Of a stretch of 64,000 nt of DNA, positions 34,924-44,173 are shown piece by piece (positions within the stretch are counted from its first letter, which is position 1; every line of letters starts with the position of its first letter). Origin of the DNA: Mycolicibacterium sp. CR10. GTDB lineage: Bacteria > Actinomycetota > Actinomycetes > Mycobacteriales > Mycobacteriaceae. The notes beneath the pieces are model-generated. The model worked only from the letters and a program-made list of their open reading frames with translations, was not told where the DNA came from and ran no database searches. The stretch lies in NCBI RefSeq assembly GCF_005222675.1, contig NZ_STGE01000068.1, positions 124,001 to 188,000 of the forward strand. Direction: 5' to 3'. The position numbers and the translations under genes were made by a program.

Positions 34924-37407
34924 CTACTCGTTATCGCCGCCGGTGTCGGCCGCACCGGCGGCCCGGCCCGCATCCAGGCCCGCTTCCTTGGCCGCCGGCC
35001 ACACCCAGTCTTTGACCTCAGGCAGGTCGTCGCCGTGGGCGCGGGTGTACTCGCGGGCGGCGATCCGCTTGTCGGCCATCTCCTGGCGCAGCGTGGCGCA
35101 CCTGGAACCCAGCGACGCCACCCGGTCGATGACGTCCATCACCAGGTGGTAGCGGTCCAGGTCGTTGAGCATCACCATGTCGAACGGCGTCGTCGTGGTG
35201 CCTTCCTCCTTGTATCCACGGACGTGCAGATTGGAGTGGCCGGCGCGCCGATACGTCAGCCGGTGGATCAGCCACGGATAGCCGTGGTAGGCGAAGATGA
35301 TCGGCTTGTCGTCGGTGAAGATCATGTCGAAATCCCGGTCCGACAGGCCGTGCGGATGCTCCTTGTCGTCCTGCAGTCGCATCAGGTCGACGACGTTGAC
35401 GAACCGCACCTTCAGGTCCGGCAGTCGGGTGCGCAGGATGTCGACGGCCGCGAGCGCCTCCAGCGTCGGGACGTCCCCGGCCGCCGCGACGACGACGTCG
35501 GGATCGGTGCCGAGCACCTCGGAGCCCGCCCACTCCCAGATGCCCAGCCCGCGGGTGCAATGTGCGATCGCCTGTTCCATGGTCAGGAAATTGGGCGCGG
35601 GCTGCTTGCCGGCGACGACGACGTTGACGTACTGGCGCGAGCGCAGGCAGTGGTCGTAGGTCGACAGCAGTGTGTTCGCGTCCGGCGGTAGATACACCCG
35701 CACCACGTTCGCGCTCTTGTTCACGACGTGGTCGATGAACCCCGGGTCCTGGTGGGAGAACCCGTTGTGGTCCTGGCGCCAGACATGGCTGGACAACAGG
35801 TAGTTCAGGCTCGCGATGGGTCGCCGCCACGGGATGTGGTCGGTCACCTTGAGCCACTTGGCGTGCTGATTGAACATCGAGTCGATGATGTGGATGAACG
35901 CCTCGTAGCAGTTGAACAGGCCGTGCCTGCCGGTCAGCAGGTATCCCTCCAGCCATCCCTGGCACTGGTGCTCGGACAGCATCTCCACGACCCGGCCGAC
36001 CCGCGCGAGGTGCTCGTCGACCTCGGGTCCCAACAGGTCGGCGTTCCACTGCTTGTCGGTGACGTCGAAGACCGACTGCAGCCGGTTGGACGCCGTTTCG
36101 TCGGGTCCGAAGATGCGGAAGTTCTCGGGGTTGCGGCTGATCACCTCGGTCAGCCACTGCCCGAGCACCCGGGTGGCTTCGGCGACGGTCGCCCCGGGGG
36201 CCGGCACGTCCACAGCGAAATTGCGGAAGTCGGGCAGCCGCAGGTCTCTGAGCAGCAGGCCGCCGTTGGCGTGCGGGTTGTCGCTCATCCGCAGCGGACC
36301 CTGCGGTGCCAGCGCGGCGATGTCGGAACGCAGCCTGCCGTCAGCGTCGAACAGTTCGTCGGGCCGGTAGGAGGCCAGCCAATCGGCGAGCACCCCCAGG
36401 TGGTCGGCGGTATCACGCGCACTGGCCAACGGCACCTGGTGAGCACGCCATGAGCCGGTCGTCTTCTTGCCGTCGATGGAGTCCGGACCTGTCCAGCCCT
36501 TCGGCGTGCGGAACACGATCATCGGCCACGCGGGCCGGGAGTCGTCGCCGTCGGCTGCGCGGGCCTTGATCCCGGCGATCTCGTCGAGAACCTCGTCGAG
36601 CAGCGCCGCGAACCGCCGATGCGCATCGGCGTGCGAGCCGTGATCGGCATCGGCGGCGCTGTCGGGCACCTCGAAGAAGTACGGGTTGTGGCCGTAGCCG
36701 ATCATCAGGTGACGCAGCTCGTCTTCCGGGATACGGGCCAGCACTGTCGGATTGGCGATCTTGTAGCCGTTGAGATGCAGGATGGGCAGCACCACGCCAT
36801 CGCTGGCCGCGTTGGCCAGCTTGTTGGAGTGCCAGCTGGTGGCCAGAGCGCCGGTTTCGGCCTCGCCATCGCCGATCACGGTGGCGACCAGCAGGTCGGG
36901 ATTGTCGAACGCGGCGCCGTAGGCATGGGATAGCGCGTAGCCGAGTTCACCGCCTTCGTGAATGGAGCCGGGGGTCTCGGGCGCGACGTGTGACGGGATG
37001 CCACCGGGGAACGAGAACTGCCGGAACAGCCGGCGTATCCCTTCAACGTCCCGGGTGATGTCGGGATAGACCTCGCTGTAGGTGCCGTCCAGGTAGGCGT
37101 TGGCCACCAACCCGGGGCCGCCGTGGCCGGGCCCGGTGATGTAGATCGTCGACTGCGCGCGTTCCTTGATCGCGCGGTTGAGATGGGCATAGAGGAAGTT
37201 CAGGCCGGGTGTGGTGCCCCAGTGCCCCAGCAGGCGTGGCTTGACGTCCTCACGCGCCAAGGGCGCGCGCAGCAACGGGTTGTCCAGCAGGTAGATCTGC
37301 CCGACAGACAGATAGTTCGCCGCCCGCCACCACCGATCGAGCTGATCGACATCCTCGTCGCTGAGCGGCGCGCGGTCGGCGGTCTTCCAGGCGGCGGAGG
37401 TTGTCAT
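34924..37407 (-). CDS. xfp: Xylulose-5-phosphate/fructose-6-phosphate phosphoketolase
   Basis: Thiamine-diphosphate enzyme that splits xylulose 5-phosphate (or fructose 6-phosphate) with phosphate into acetyl-phosphate and an aldose phosphate. The 827-residue length is typical. Landmarks are WWRAANYLSVGQIYLLDNPLL near the start, the ITGPGHGGPGLVANAYLDG segment, the TPP-binding GDGEAETGALATSWHSNKL, PEDELRHLMIGYG, SHVWRQDHNGFSHQDPGF in the second domain and GYKEEGTTTTPFDMVMLND near the end. The start at 37407 (MTTSAAW) is chosen; an ATG four codons upstream (37419) is equally possible. No phosphotransacetylase or acetate kinase gene is adjacent. Confidence 0.95.
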   Translation of the reverse strand: MTTSAAWKTADRAPLSDEDVDQLDRWWRAANYLSVGQIYLLDNPLLRAPLAREDVKPRLLGHWGTTPGLNFLYAHLNRAIKERAQSTIYITGPGHGGPGLVANAYLDGTYSEVYPDITRDVEGIRRLFRQFSFPGGIPSHVAPETPGSIHEGGELGYALSHAYGAAFDNPDLLVATVIGDGEAETGALATSWHSNKLANAASDGVVLPILHLNGYKIANPTVLARIPEDELRHLMIGYGHNPYFFEVPDSAADADHGSHADAHRRFAALLDEVLDEIAGIKARAADGDDSRPAWPMIVFRTPKGWTGPDSIDGKKTTGSWRAHQVPLASARDTADHLGVLADWLASYRPDELFDADGRLRSDIAALAPQGPLRMSDNPHANGGLLLRDLRLPDFRNFAVDVPAPGATVAEATRVLGQWLTEVISRNPENFRIFGPDETASNRLQSVFDVTDKQWNADLLGPEVDEHLARVGRVVEMLSEHQCQGWLEGYLLTGRHGLFNCYEAFIHIIDSMFNQHAKWLKVTDHIPWRRPIASLNYLLSSHVWRQDHNGFSHQDPGFIDHVVNKSANVVRVYLPPDANTLLSTYDHCLRSRQYVNVVVAGKQPAPNFLTMEQAIAHCTRGLGIWEWAGSEVLGTDPDVVVAAAGDVPTLEALAAVDILRTRLPDLKVRFVNVVDLMRLQDDKEHPHGLSDRDFDMIFTDDKPIIFAYHGYPWLIHRLTYRRAGHSNLHVRGYKEEGTTTTPFDMVMLNDLDRYHLVMDVIDRVASLGSRCATLRQEMADKRIAAREYTRAHGDDLPEVKDWVWPAAKEAGLDAGRAAGAADTGGDNE

Positions 37408-37523
37408 CTCTCCATCCAACCCCGCATCCGGGTGTGGTCAACCGGTACCACGAGGCGGGAGCGTTAATCTTTCGCGCACCGTTATCGTGAGCAGTCGTCG
37501 ATGACAGAAGGGCAGGGCGCCGG

Positions 37524-39896
37524 ATGGCCGAGGCAACGTTGCTGGCGTCACTGCGCGTACTCGACCTGTCTGCGGGCGAGGGTGACGCCGTCAGCAGGAT
37601 CCTCGCCGATCTCGGTGCCGATGTGCTCAAGGTGGAACCTCCCGGCGGCAGTCCGTCCCGGCGGCGCAGGCCGAGCGTCGCGGGCGTCGGTATCCCGTTC
37701 GCGCTGAACAACGCCAACAAGCGCAGCGCGGAACTGGATCCGGCCCGCCCGGACGATCGTCGTGTGGTGATCGAACTCGCCGCTGACGCCGATATCGTCA
37801 TCGATTCCGGAAACCCCAGCGGCGCAGCAACATTCGGGACCTCCTGCGCGCAGCTGTACGAAAGGTTCAGCCACCTGGTCACGCTGTCGGTCAGCGACTT
37901 CGGGACGACGGGTCCGTACGCGACCTGGCAGGCCACCGACGCGGTGCTGTACGCGATGTCCTCTGCGCTGTCGCGCACCGGGCCGACATCGGGCATTCCG
38001 GTACTGCCGCCGACCGGCGTGGCGTCGGCGACGGCCGCGGTGCAGGCGGCGTGGGCCGTCCTGGTGGCGTACTACGATCGATTGCGCTGCGGAAGAGGCG
38101 AATTCATCGATTTCTCGCGCTTCGAGGCGGTGGCGCAGGCGCTGGACCCGCCCTTCGGTTCGGAGGGACAGGCCGCCGTCGGCCTCAAGGCCGCCACCGA
38201 GTTGTGGCGCGGTCGCCCGCGCAACCAGCAGATCTATCCGATATTCGAATGCCTGGACGGGCACGTACGGATCTGCCTGCTCTCGGCCCGCCAATGGCGG
38301 GGGATGTACTCCTGGCTGGGTGAGCCGGAGGACTTCTCGGGCCCGGAGTTCGAGACCATCGCGGCCCGCTACGCCGCCTCCAGGCAACTCAACGCCGCCA
38401 TCGCCGAGTTGTTCGCCGCGCAGACAAGGGACTCGCTGGTCGCCCAGGGGCAGACCCGCGGGGTCCCCATCGCCGCGGTCCTGACGCCGGCAGAAGCATT
38501 GTCGGCGGACCACTTTCGGGAAGTCGGTGCGCTGTCCGAGGCTGTGATTGCTCCCGGTGCGGCGGTGACCATCCCGGTCGGGCCACTGGTCATCGACGGC
38601 GCTCACCACGGATACCGGCATCGGGCGCCGGATGCAGGCGCCGACAGGCCCCAATGGTCGGCGCGGCAATCGGAACCCACGCTGCCGGCCGCGCAGGTGA
38701 CGGACCGGCCGTTCGACGGCGTCCGGATTCTCGATCTCGGTGTCATCGTCGCCGGCGGCGAACTGGGTCGCCTGTTCGCCGATCTCGGTGCCGAGGTCAT
38801 CAAGATCGAGAGTTCGGCCTACCCCGACGGCCTCCGCCAGGCACCGCCGGGGAAGGCGTTGAGCCGGTCCTGGGCGCTGACCCACCGCAACGAGTACAGC
38901 CTGGGGCTCGACCTGCGGCACCAGTGCGGCGCCGAGCTGTTCGGCCGGCTCGTCGAGGGCGCCGACGCCGTGTTCGCCAACTTCAAGCCGGGGACTCTGG
39001 CTGCCCTGGGCTTTTCTTTCGACCGGTTACGCAGCCTCAACCCCGGCATCGTGCTGGCCGAGAGCAGCGCCTTCGGGGATCGCGGACCCTGGAGTGCGCA
39101 GATGGGCTACGGACCACTCGTGCGGGCATCGACCGGAGTCACCCGCTTGTGGACCTCCTGCGATGCCGAGCCCGGCACGTTCTACGACGCGACGACGATC
39201 TTCCCCGACCATGTGGTGGGCAGGCTGACCGCCATCGCCACGCTGGCCGTGATGATCCGTCGCGGGCGCACCGGCGTCGGGGGACACGTGCACATCTCGC
39301 AGGCCGAAGCGGCCATCAATCAGCTCACCGAGGTCTATGTGGCCGAATCCGCCAGGGCTGCCGGGCTTCCCGTGGACAGCGATGAGGCGATCCATGCGGT
39401 GTTCCCCTGCGCCGGCGACGACGAGTGGTGTGTCATCTCCCTGCGGAACGCATCGGACCGGGCGACGGTCGCCGGGCTGATCGGGGCCGCCCAGCTACCC
39501 GATGACCGCGCAAGCCTGATCGCCGAGGTATCGCGGTGGACGGCGAGCCGGGCCAACGTCGAGGTCGCTTCCGAGCTCCAGCGGCTCGGGGTGCCCGCCG
39601 GTCCGATGAACCGGGCGGCCGATGTCGCCGCCGATGCGCAGGTCGTCTTCAGGCATCTGTATACCGATTTGGTCCACCCTCTCTTGGACGCTCCGATACC
39701 TGCCGAAACCGGTCCGGCGCCGTACACGCGCATCCCGAGCGCCGAGCTGCGACCCGCCCCCATGCCCGGTGAGCACACCCGGGCGATCTGCCAGCAGGTC
39801 CTCGGGCTGAGTCCCGAGCGGATCGACGAACTGACCGCCGATGGTGTGTTGTTCACCTATCAGAAGACCGAGGAAGGTTCGCGCCATGCCCGTTGA
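37524..39896 (+). CDS. Tandem CaiB/BaiF (family III) CoA-transferase, two domains in one chain
   Basis: A 790-residue protein made of two complete family III CoA-transferase domains (about 1-385 and 395-785); ordinary members are about 400 residues. Each starts with the typical LxxLRVLDLS / GVRILDLGVIVAG nucleotide-fold element and ADLGADVLKVE / ADLGAEVIKIE. The second domain has the catalytic Asp562 (FPDHVVGRLTAIATL). In the first domain the aligned position is Leu161 (VLPPTGVASATAAV), so the N-terminal half is probably inactive or structural. It overlaps the following thiolase-like gene by 11 bp, indicating a CoA-ester pathway of unknown substrate. Natural fusions of this kind occur in actinobacteria and proteobacteria. 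Confidence 0.88.
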   Translation: MAEATLLASLRVLDLSAGEGDAVSRILADLGADVLKVEPPGGSPSRRRRPSVAGVGIPFALNNANKRSAELDPARPDDRRVVIELAADADIVIDSGNPSGAATFGTSCAQLYERFSHLVTLSVSDFGTTGPYATWQATDAVLYAMSSALSRTGPTSGIPVLPPTGVASATAAVQAAWAVLVAYYDRLRCGRGEFIDFSRFEAVAQALDPPFGSEGQAAVGLKAATELWRGRPRNQQIYPIFECLDGHVRICLLSARQWRGMYSWLGEPEDFSGPEFETIAARYAASRQLNAAIAELFAAQTRDSLVAQGQTRGVPIAAVLTPAEALSADHFREVGALSEAVIAPGAAVTIPVGPLVIDGAHHGYRHRAPDAGADRPQWSARQSEPTLPAAQVTDRPFDGVRILDLGVIVAGGELGRLFADLGAEVIKIESSAYPDGLRQAPPGKALSRSWALTHRNEYSLGLDLRHQCGAELFGRLVEGADAVFANFKPGTLAALGFSFDRLRSLNPGIVLAESSAFGDRGPWSAQMGYGPLVRASTGVTRLWTSCDAEPGTFYDATTIFPDHVVGRLTAIATLAVMIRRGRTGVGGHVHISQAEAAINQLTEVYVAESARAAGLPVDSDEAIHAVFPCAGDDEWCVISLRNASDRATVAGLIGAAQLPDDRASLIAEVSRWTASRANVEVASELQRLGVPAGPMNRAADVAADAQVVFRHLYTDLVHPLLDAPIPAETGPAPYTRIPSAELRPAPMPGEHTRAICQQVLGLSPERIDELTADGVLFTYQKTEEGSRHAR

Positions 39897-41370
39897 CCCC
39901 AGGACACCGGTACTCGTCGGCTACGGCCAGGTGAATCAGCACACCGAGAATCCCGGCGTCGAGCCCGTCGACCTGATGGTGGCGGCCGCGCGCGCCGCCG
40001 CCGACCCGCGGGTCCTCGAGGCGGTCGACTCCGTGCGCATCGTCAACCTGTTGTCATGGCGCTACCACGACCCGGGACTGCTTCTGGCGCAACGTATCCG
40101 GGCGGACAAGGCGGAGACCCGAAATACCGGCGTCGGCGGAAACGTACCGCAGACACTGGTGAACCTGGCCTGCCTGGACATCCAAGAGGGTAAGGCCGAT
40201 GTCGTGTTGATCGCCGGTGCCGAGACCTGGCGGACCAGGAGCAGGCTGCGTGCGGCGGGCAAGAAGCCCGATTGGACACAACAGGACGATTCCGTGCCGC
40301 TGGCGCCCGGCTCCGACGAGGGCGTGCCGATGGCCGGTCCCGCCGAACTCCGCATCAATCTGGACCGGCCCGCCTACGTCTACCCGATGTTCGAACAGGC
40401 GGTGCGGATCGCCGCCGGTGAGACACCCGACGAGCACCGCCGCCGCATCGGGGAACTGTGGGCACAGTTCAGCGCGGTCGCCGCGACCAACCCACACGCG
40501 TGGAGCAGGGAAGCGCTTACGGCAGAACAGATCTGGCAGCCGGGACCGAACAATCGGATGATCAGCTGGCCGTACACCAAGCTGATGAACTCCAACAACA
40601 TGGTCGACCAGAGCGCCGTCCTGATCGTCGCCTCGGCCGAGAAGGCCCAGTACCTCCAGATTCCCTCGGACCGATGGGTTTTCCCGTATGCGGGAGCGGA
40701 CTCGCACGACACCTACGCCATCGGTGAGCGGGCCGAGTTCTGCACCTCACCGGCGATCAGGATCGCCGGTGCCCGGGCTCTCGAACTCGCAGGCACCGGC
40801 ATCGACGACATCGATTTCGTCGACGTCTACTCCTGCTTCCCGTCGGCGGTGCAGATCGCGGCACGAGAACTCGGGCTTCCGATCGGAGATCCGGGTCGCC
40901 CCTTGACGATCACCGGTGGCCTCACCTTCGCCGGTGGCCCGTGGAACAACTACGTCAGCCATTCGATCGCGACGATGGCCGAGCGACTGGTATCGCAGCC
41001 GGGCACCCGGGGCCTGATCACCGCCAACGGCGGCTACCTCACCAAGCACAGTTTCGGCGTGTACGGAACTCAACCGCCGGAGCATGAATTCCGTTGGGAG
41101 GATGTCCAACCCGCGGTCGACAGGGAACCCACCCGCACTGCGCTGGTGGACTGGAGTGGGCAGGGGATCGTCGAATCGTGGACGACGCCCGTCGACCGCG
41201 ACGGGCAGCCCGAGAAGGCGTTCCTGGCAGTGCGGACCTCCCGCGACGACGACGCCGCACGGGTGCTCGCGGTGATCGCCGACGCCGCCGAAGCAGAGGT
41301 CACGGTCACCGACGACATCGCGGGTGCGACGGTGCACGTCCGTCCGGACGGCACCGCCTCCCTCGGGTAG
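39886..41370 (+). CDS. Thiolase-superfamily protein (SCP-x/acetyl-CoA acetyltransferase-like)
   Basis: A 494-residue thiolase-fold protein, longer than classical thiolases (about 400) owing to a C-terminal extension after residue 395. Recognisable parts are TPVLVGYGQVNQ, the helix QTLVNLACLDIQEGKADVVLIAGAE, the DFVDVYSCFPSAVQIA loop and ITANGGYLTKHSFGVYG with the catalytic-type His. The nucleophilic Cys expected in an N-x-x-C-x-S-G context is not present: the aligned segment reads GGNVPQTLVN. It may therefore act on CoA esters in a non-classical way or serve as an acyl carrier partner. It is translationally coupled to the CoA-transferase. Similar proteins are called acetyl-CoA acetyltransferase in mycobacteria. 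Confidence 0.75.
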   Translation: MPVDPRTPVLVGYGQVNQHTENPGVEPVDLMVAAARAAADPRVLEAVDSVRIVNLLSWRYHDPGLLLAQRIRADKAETRNTGVGGNVPQTLVNLACLDIQEGKADVVLIAGAETWRTRSRLRAAGKKPDWTQQDDSVPLAPGSDEGVPMAGPAELRINLDRPAYVYPMFEQAVRIAAGETPDEHRRRIGELWAQFSAVAATNPHAWSREALTAEQIWQPGPNNRMISWPYTKLMNSNNMVDQSAVLIVASAEKAQYLQIPSDRWVFPYAGADSHDTYAIGERAEFCTSPAIRIAGARALELAGTGIDDIDFVDVYSCFPSAVQIAARELGLPIGDPGRPLTITGGLTFAGGPWNNYVSHSIATMAERLVSQPGTRGLITANGGYLTKHSFGVYGTQPPEHEFRWEDVQPAVDREPTRTALVDWSGQGIVESWTTPVDRDGQPEKAFLAVRTSRDDDAARVLAVIADAAEAEVTVTDDIAGATVHVRPDGTASLG

Positions 41371-41394
41371 CCACCCGCCGCCGCTCGCGACGCC

Positions 41395-42390
41395 TCAGAG
41401 CAGGCCGAGCGCGGCCACCGCATCGCGTTCGGCGCGGAGTTCGGCCACCGAGGCATCGATGCGGGCACGCGAGAACGGATTGATGTCCAGGCCGTCGACG
41501 ATCTCCCACCGGCCACCGACCGACCGGCACGGGAACGAGCACACCAGGCCCTCTTCGACGCCGTAGACACCGGGGCTGGGTAGCGCGACCGACGTCCAGT
41601 CGCCATCGGGTGTGCCGTGCACCCAGTCGTCGACGTGGTCGATCGCACCGTTGGCCGCCGACGCCGCCGAGCTGGCCCCGCGGGCCTCGATGATGGCGGT
41701 GCCCCTGCGTGCGACGGTGGGGATGAAATCGTCGGTGAGCCAATGAGTATCGGCCGCATAGTCGGCGCCGGACCGCCCACCCACAACGGCGTGGAAGATG
41801 TCCGGATACTGGGTGGGCGAGTGGTTGCCCCAGATCGTCATCGTGCTGATCTCGGTGACGGGCACACCCGAATGCCGGGAGATCGCGGCCACGGCGCGGT
41901 TGTGGTCCAGGCGGGTCAGGGCGGTGAACCGCTCGGCCGGGATGTCAGGGGCGTGTGCGGCGGCCACCATCGCGTTGGTGTTGGCCGGGTTACCCACCAC
42001 CAGTACCCGGATGTCGGCTCCCGCACCCGCGTTGAGCGCTTTGCCCGCCGTCGCGAAGATCTGCGCGTTGGCCGAGAGCAGGTCGGCACGCTCCATGCCC
42101 TTGGTGCGCGGTCTGGCGCCGATCAGCAGTGCGACATCGACGCCGTCGAATCCCCGGACCGGGTCGTCGTAGATCTCGGTGCTCGCGAGCAGAGGAAACG
42201 CGCCGTCATCGAGTTCCATCACCACGCCCTCGGCGGCGCGCACCGCGCCGGGAAGTTCCAGTAGCCGCAGCGCGACCGGGGTGTCGTGCCCGAGCATGGC
42301 GCCCGCGGCGATGCGGAACAACGCGGCGTAGCCGATCTGGCCCGCCGCTCCGGTGACGGCGACGGTCACCGGCGGCGTCTGAGAGGTCAT
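41395..42390 (-). CDS. mdh: Malate dehydrogenase (NAD)
   Basis: TCA-cycle enzyme converting malate and oxaloacetate. The 331-residue product belongs to the longer, cytosolic-type group, as in M. tuberculosis (329 residues). Motifs are VAVTGAAGQIGYAALFRIA (NAD binding, near 11-29), GARPRTKGMERADLL, NPANTNAMVAA, the catalytic region LTRLDHNRAVAAI (Asp and Arg) and TIWGNHSPTQYPD with the catalytic His. The start at 42390 is preferred; an ATG three codons upstream is possible. It converges on the thiolase-like gene with 24 bp between. Confidence 0.96.
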   Translation of the reverse strand: MTSQTPPVTVAVTGAAGQIGYAALFRIAAGAMLGHDTPVALRLLELPGAVRAAEGVVMELDDGAFPLLASTEIYDDPVRGFDGVDVALLIGARPRTKGMERADLLSANAQIFATAGKALNAGAGADIRVLVVGNPANTNAMVAAAHAPDIPAERFTALTRLDHNRAVAAISRHSGVPVTEISTMTIWGNHSPTQYPDIFHAVVGGRSGADYAADTHWLTDDFIPTVARRGTAIIEARGASSAASAANGAIDHVDDWVHGTPDGDWTSVALPSPGVYGVEEGLVCSFPCRSVGGRWEIVDGLDINPFSRARIDASVAELRAERDAVAALGLL

Positions 42391-42411
42391 GCGGCCCAAC
42401 CTAGACGCCGG

Positions 42412-43002
42412 TCAGGGAGCGTCGGCAGGCACGTCGGTGTAGGTCATGCTCGAGCCTTCGGCGGAGAAGGTGAAGCCCTTGCCGGTGAGTTCCGACATGC
42501 ACGAGATCCCCGTGGCCTCCTGAACATTGCACCGGAAGCCGGCCACGGCCAGGATCCGGTTGAACTCCAGCACCGTCGCAGGACCCGGGTCCAGCCCGAA
42601 CTCCGGCAGGGTGAGCGCAGCGAACTGCGGCTCGCCATCACGGTCCACCACGAGGGCGTTCGGGACGGCCGGTTCGCCGTCAGGGCCGGAGACCTCGTCA
42701 GGAACGCCGGTGATCGCGAGGGCCGACGTGGGGGATTGGGCGTTCTGGCAGCCCGCCTTGAGGCGCGGCAGGATGGCGCACTGCCAACGGCCGCTCTCGG
42801 TGGTGAAGTAGTAACCCGTCTCGCCGTCGACCGGGGCGGCGAAGGCGAATGCGTTGGCCAGGTGGGCGTTGCTCGGCGCGGTGGTCGACGGGGGTGGTGG
42901 TGCCGCCGACGTCCCGGTCGGTGCGGCGTCGTCGGTGTTGACCACCGCGGGTCCGGAACAAGCGGCACACAGCAGCAGCGCGGCAGCACAGGCGAGTTTC
43001 AT
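42412..43002 (-). CDS. Secreted lipoprotein, DUF3558-like
   Basis: A 196-residue cell-envelope lipoprotein. It begins with a short signal peptide (MKLACAAALLLCAACSG), with the lipobox near CAAC, followed by a Thr/Pro/Ser-rich linker to about residue 45 and a globular domain. Within it ETGYYFTTESGRWQCAIL and GFRCNVQEATGISCMSELTGKGF contain Cys residues likely to form disulfides. Such small disulfide-containing lipoproteins are common in mycobacteria and their function is unknown. An ATG three codons upstream (43011) is an alternative start. It lies 21 bp after mdh in reverse direction on the same strand. Confidence 0.7.
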   Translation of the reverse strand: MKLACAAALLLCAACSGPAVVNTDDAAPTGTSAAPPPPSTTAPSNAHLANAFAFAAPVDGETGYYFTTESGRWQCAILPRLKAGCQNAQSPTSALAITGVPDEVSGPDGEPAVPNALVVDRDGEPQFAALTLPEFGLDPGPATVLEFNRILAVAGFRCNVQEATGISCMSELTGKGFTFSAEGSSMTYTDVPADAP

Positions 43003-43085
43003 GGCATGCATATCGGTGTTCCAGCGTGCCGCAGGGGCCGGCGGGCCGGCACGCCGGGGGTCTGACCCGAAAGCGCCGGTCCGGG

Positions 43086-43724
43086 TCACGCCAGCGTCGC
43101 GCGCAGGTCGTCGTCCAACGACACCCTCACCAGAGCCGCGGCCAGGGTGGCGCTGCTGCGCGGGGCCAGCGAAGCGAGTTCCGCAGGATCGGGGGGCAGG
43201 CCGAGATCTGCTGCGGCGGCGGTGGCGCGGGTGTCGAAGTACGGCCGCACCCATGTCCAGACGTCCTGGACTTCGCGCAGGAAGATGTCGGCGCCGGTAT
43301 CGCCGATCCCCGTGAACTGCTCGAGTAGACGCTTGGCGGCCTTCACGTCCTGCCCGGATCGCTGAGCCAGGCCCCTGAGGTCGCCGTGGTACTCGTCGCG
43401 CACCGCCGTGGCGATGTCGACAAGCCGGGTCGCCGAGCTCTCGTCGTACCGCGCGTAGCCGGCCCGCCCGAACGCGTCGATCATGGTCTGGCGATCCGCG
43501 TCGAGCACGGCATGGGGAGTGCGCAGATTTTCGCTGAAGATCTCGCGGGCCGCCCGCATCGCGACGGTGGCGTCGATCGGCTTGCTGGCAAGCATGCACA
43601 ACACCAGCAGCTCGAACAGCGGCATGGGCTTGTCGCCGAGCTGGATTCCGGCCTCGTCGGCGTAGGTGGTGCCGGCGTGGTTCAGCAGCCGACGCGTGAG
43701 TGCTTCGGGCCGCAACTCGCTCAT
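43086..43724 (-). CDS. Endonuclease III-like HhH protein without catalytic Lys or iron-sulfur cluster
   Basis: A 212-residue helical protein of the HhH-GPD superfamily. LFELLVLCMLASKPID corresponds to the family's opening helix, and FTGIGDTGADIFLREV (near 140-155) is the helix-hairpin-helix. In E. coli Nth the hairpin reads GVGRKTA with the catalytic Lys; here it is GIGDTGA, so the Lys is replaced by Thr. The catalytic Asp region seems kept as YFDTRA. No C-terminal Cys cluster is present. It may bind DNA without lyase activity or act as a monofunctional glycosylase. It is a neighbour of a TfoX-like gene. Confidence 0.65.
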   Translation of the reverse strand: MSELRPEALTRRLLNHAGTTYADEAGIQLGDKPMPLFELLVLCMLASKPIDATVAMRAAREIFSENLRTPHAVLDADRQTMIDAFGRAGYARYDESSATRLVDIATAVRDEYHGDLRGLAQRSGQDVKAAKRLLEQFTGIGDTGADIFLREVQDVWTWVRPYFDTRATAAAADLGLPPDPAELASLAPRSSATLAAALVRVSLDDDLRATLA

Positions 43725-43760
43725 GGCAGCTGGCTACCCGGCCGCCGATGCAGTGAATCG

Positions 43761-44093
43761 CTATTTCGGTGGCAGGCCCTTCGCGAAGTCGACCCCGCGG
43801 TCGACCCACGCCGAGAGCTGGCGTTTGGTTTTCAGGCCGTCACGATGAACGCGGAGCCAGCCGCGGGTTTCCCGCCCGGCCATCACCATCGGCTCGACAT
43901 GATCGCGCGTCAGCAGTCGCTCGGTCTCCTCCGGCGGCACCCGCACCATCAACCCACCCTTGGAGCTGACGACGACGGACATGTTGCCGCCGATCAGGAA
44001 CGCCAGCCCGCCGAACATCTTCTTCTCCTGCACGCCGCGCTCGCACGCGATCAGTTCCCGGATGCGCTCAGCCAGCTCGGTGTCGTAGGCCAT
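43761..44093 (-). CDS. TfoX N-terminal-domain protein
   Basis: A 110-residue protein with the TfoX_N fold. The diagnostic stretch is EKKMFGGLAFLIGGNMSVVV (around 25-44), followed by a MVRVPPEETERLL segment and a second strand RGWLRVHRDGL. In Haemophilus TfoX regulates competence. In actinobacteria these small stand-alone domains have no proven role. The ATG at 44093 (MAYDTEL) is chosen over the preceding TTG and GTG codons because the family begins with MAYD. Confidence 0.85.
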   Translation of the reverse strand: MAYDTELAERIRELIACERGVQEKKMFGGLAFLIGGNMSVVVSSKGGLMVRVPPEETERLLTRDHVEPMVMAGRETRGWLRVHRDGLKTKRQLSAWVDRGVDFAKGLPPK

Positions 44094-44173
44094 CACCAAC
44101 GCTAACGCCTGCGTTCCGATAGCACCCAGGGTCGTGATCCGGCGCGGACCACGACCCCGAGTGCTCTTTGGCG

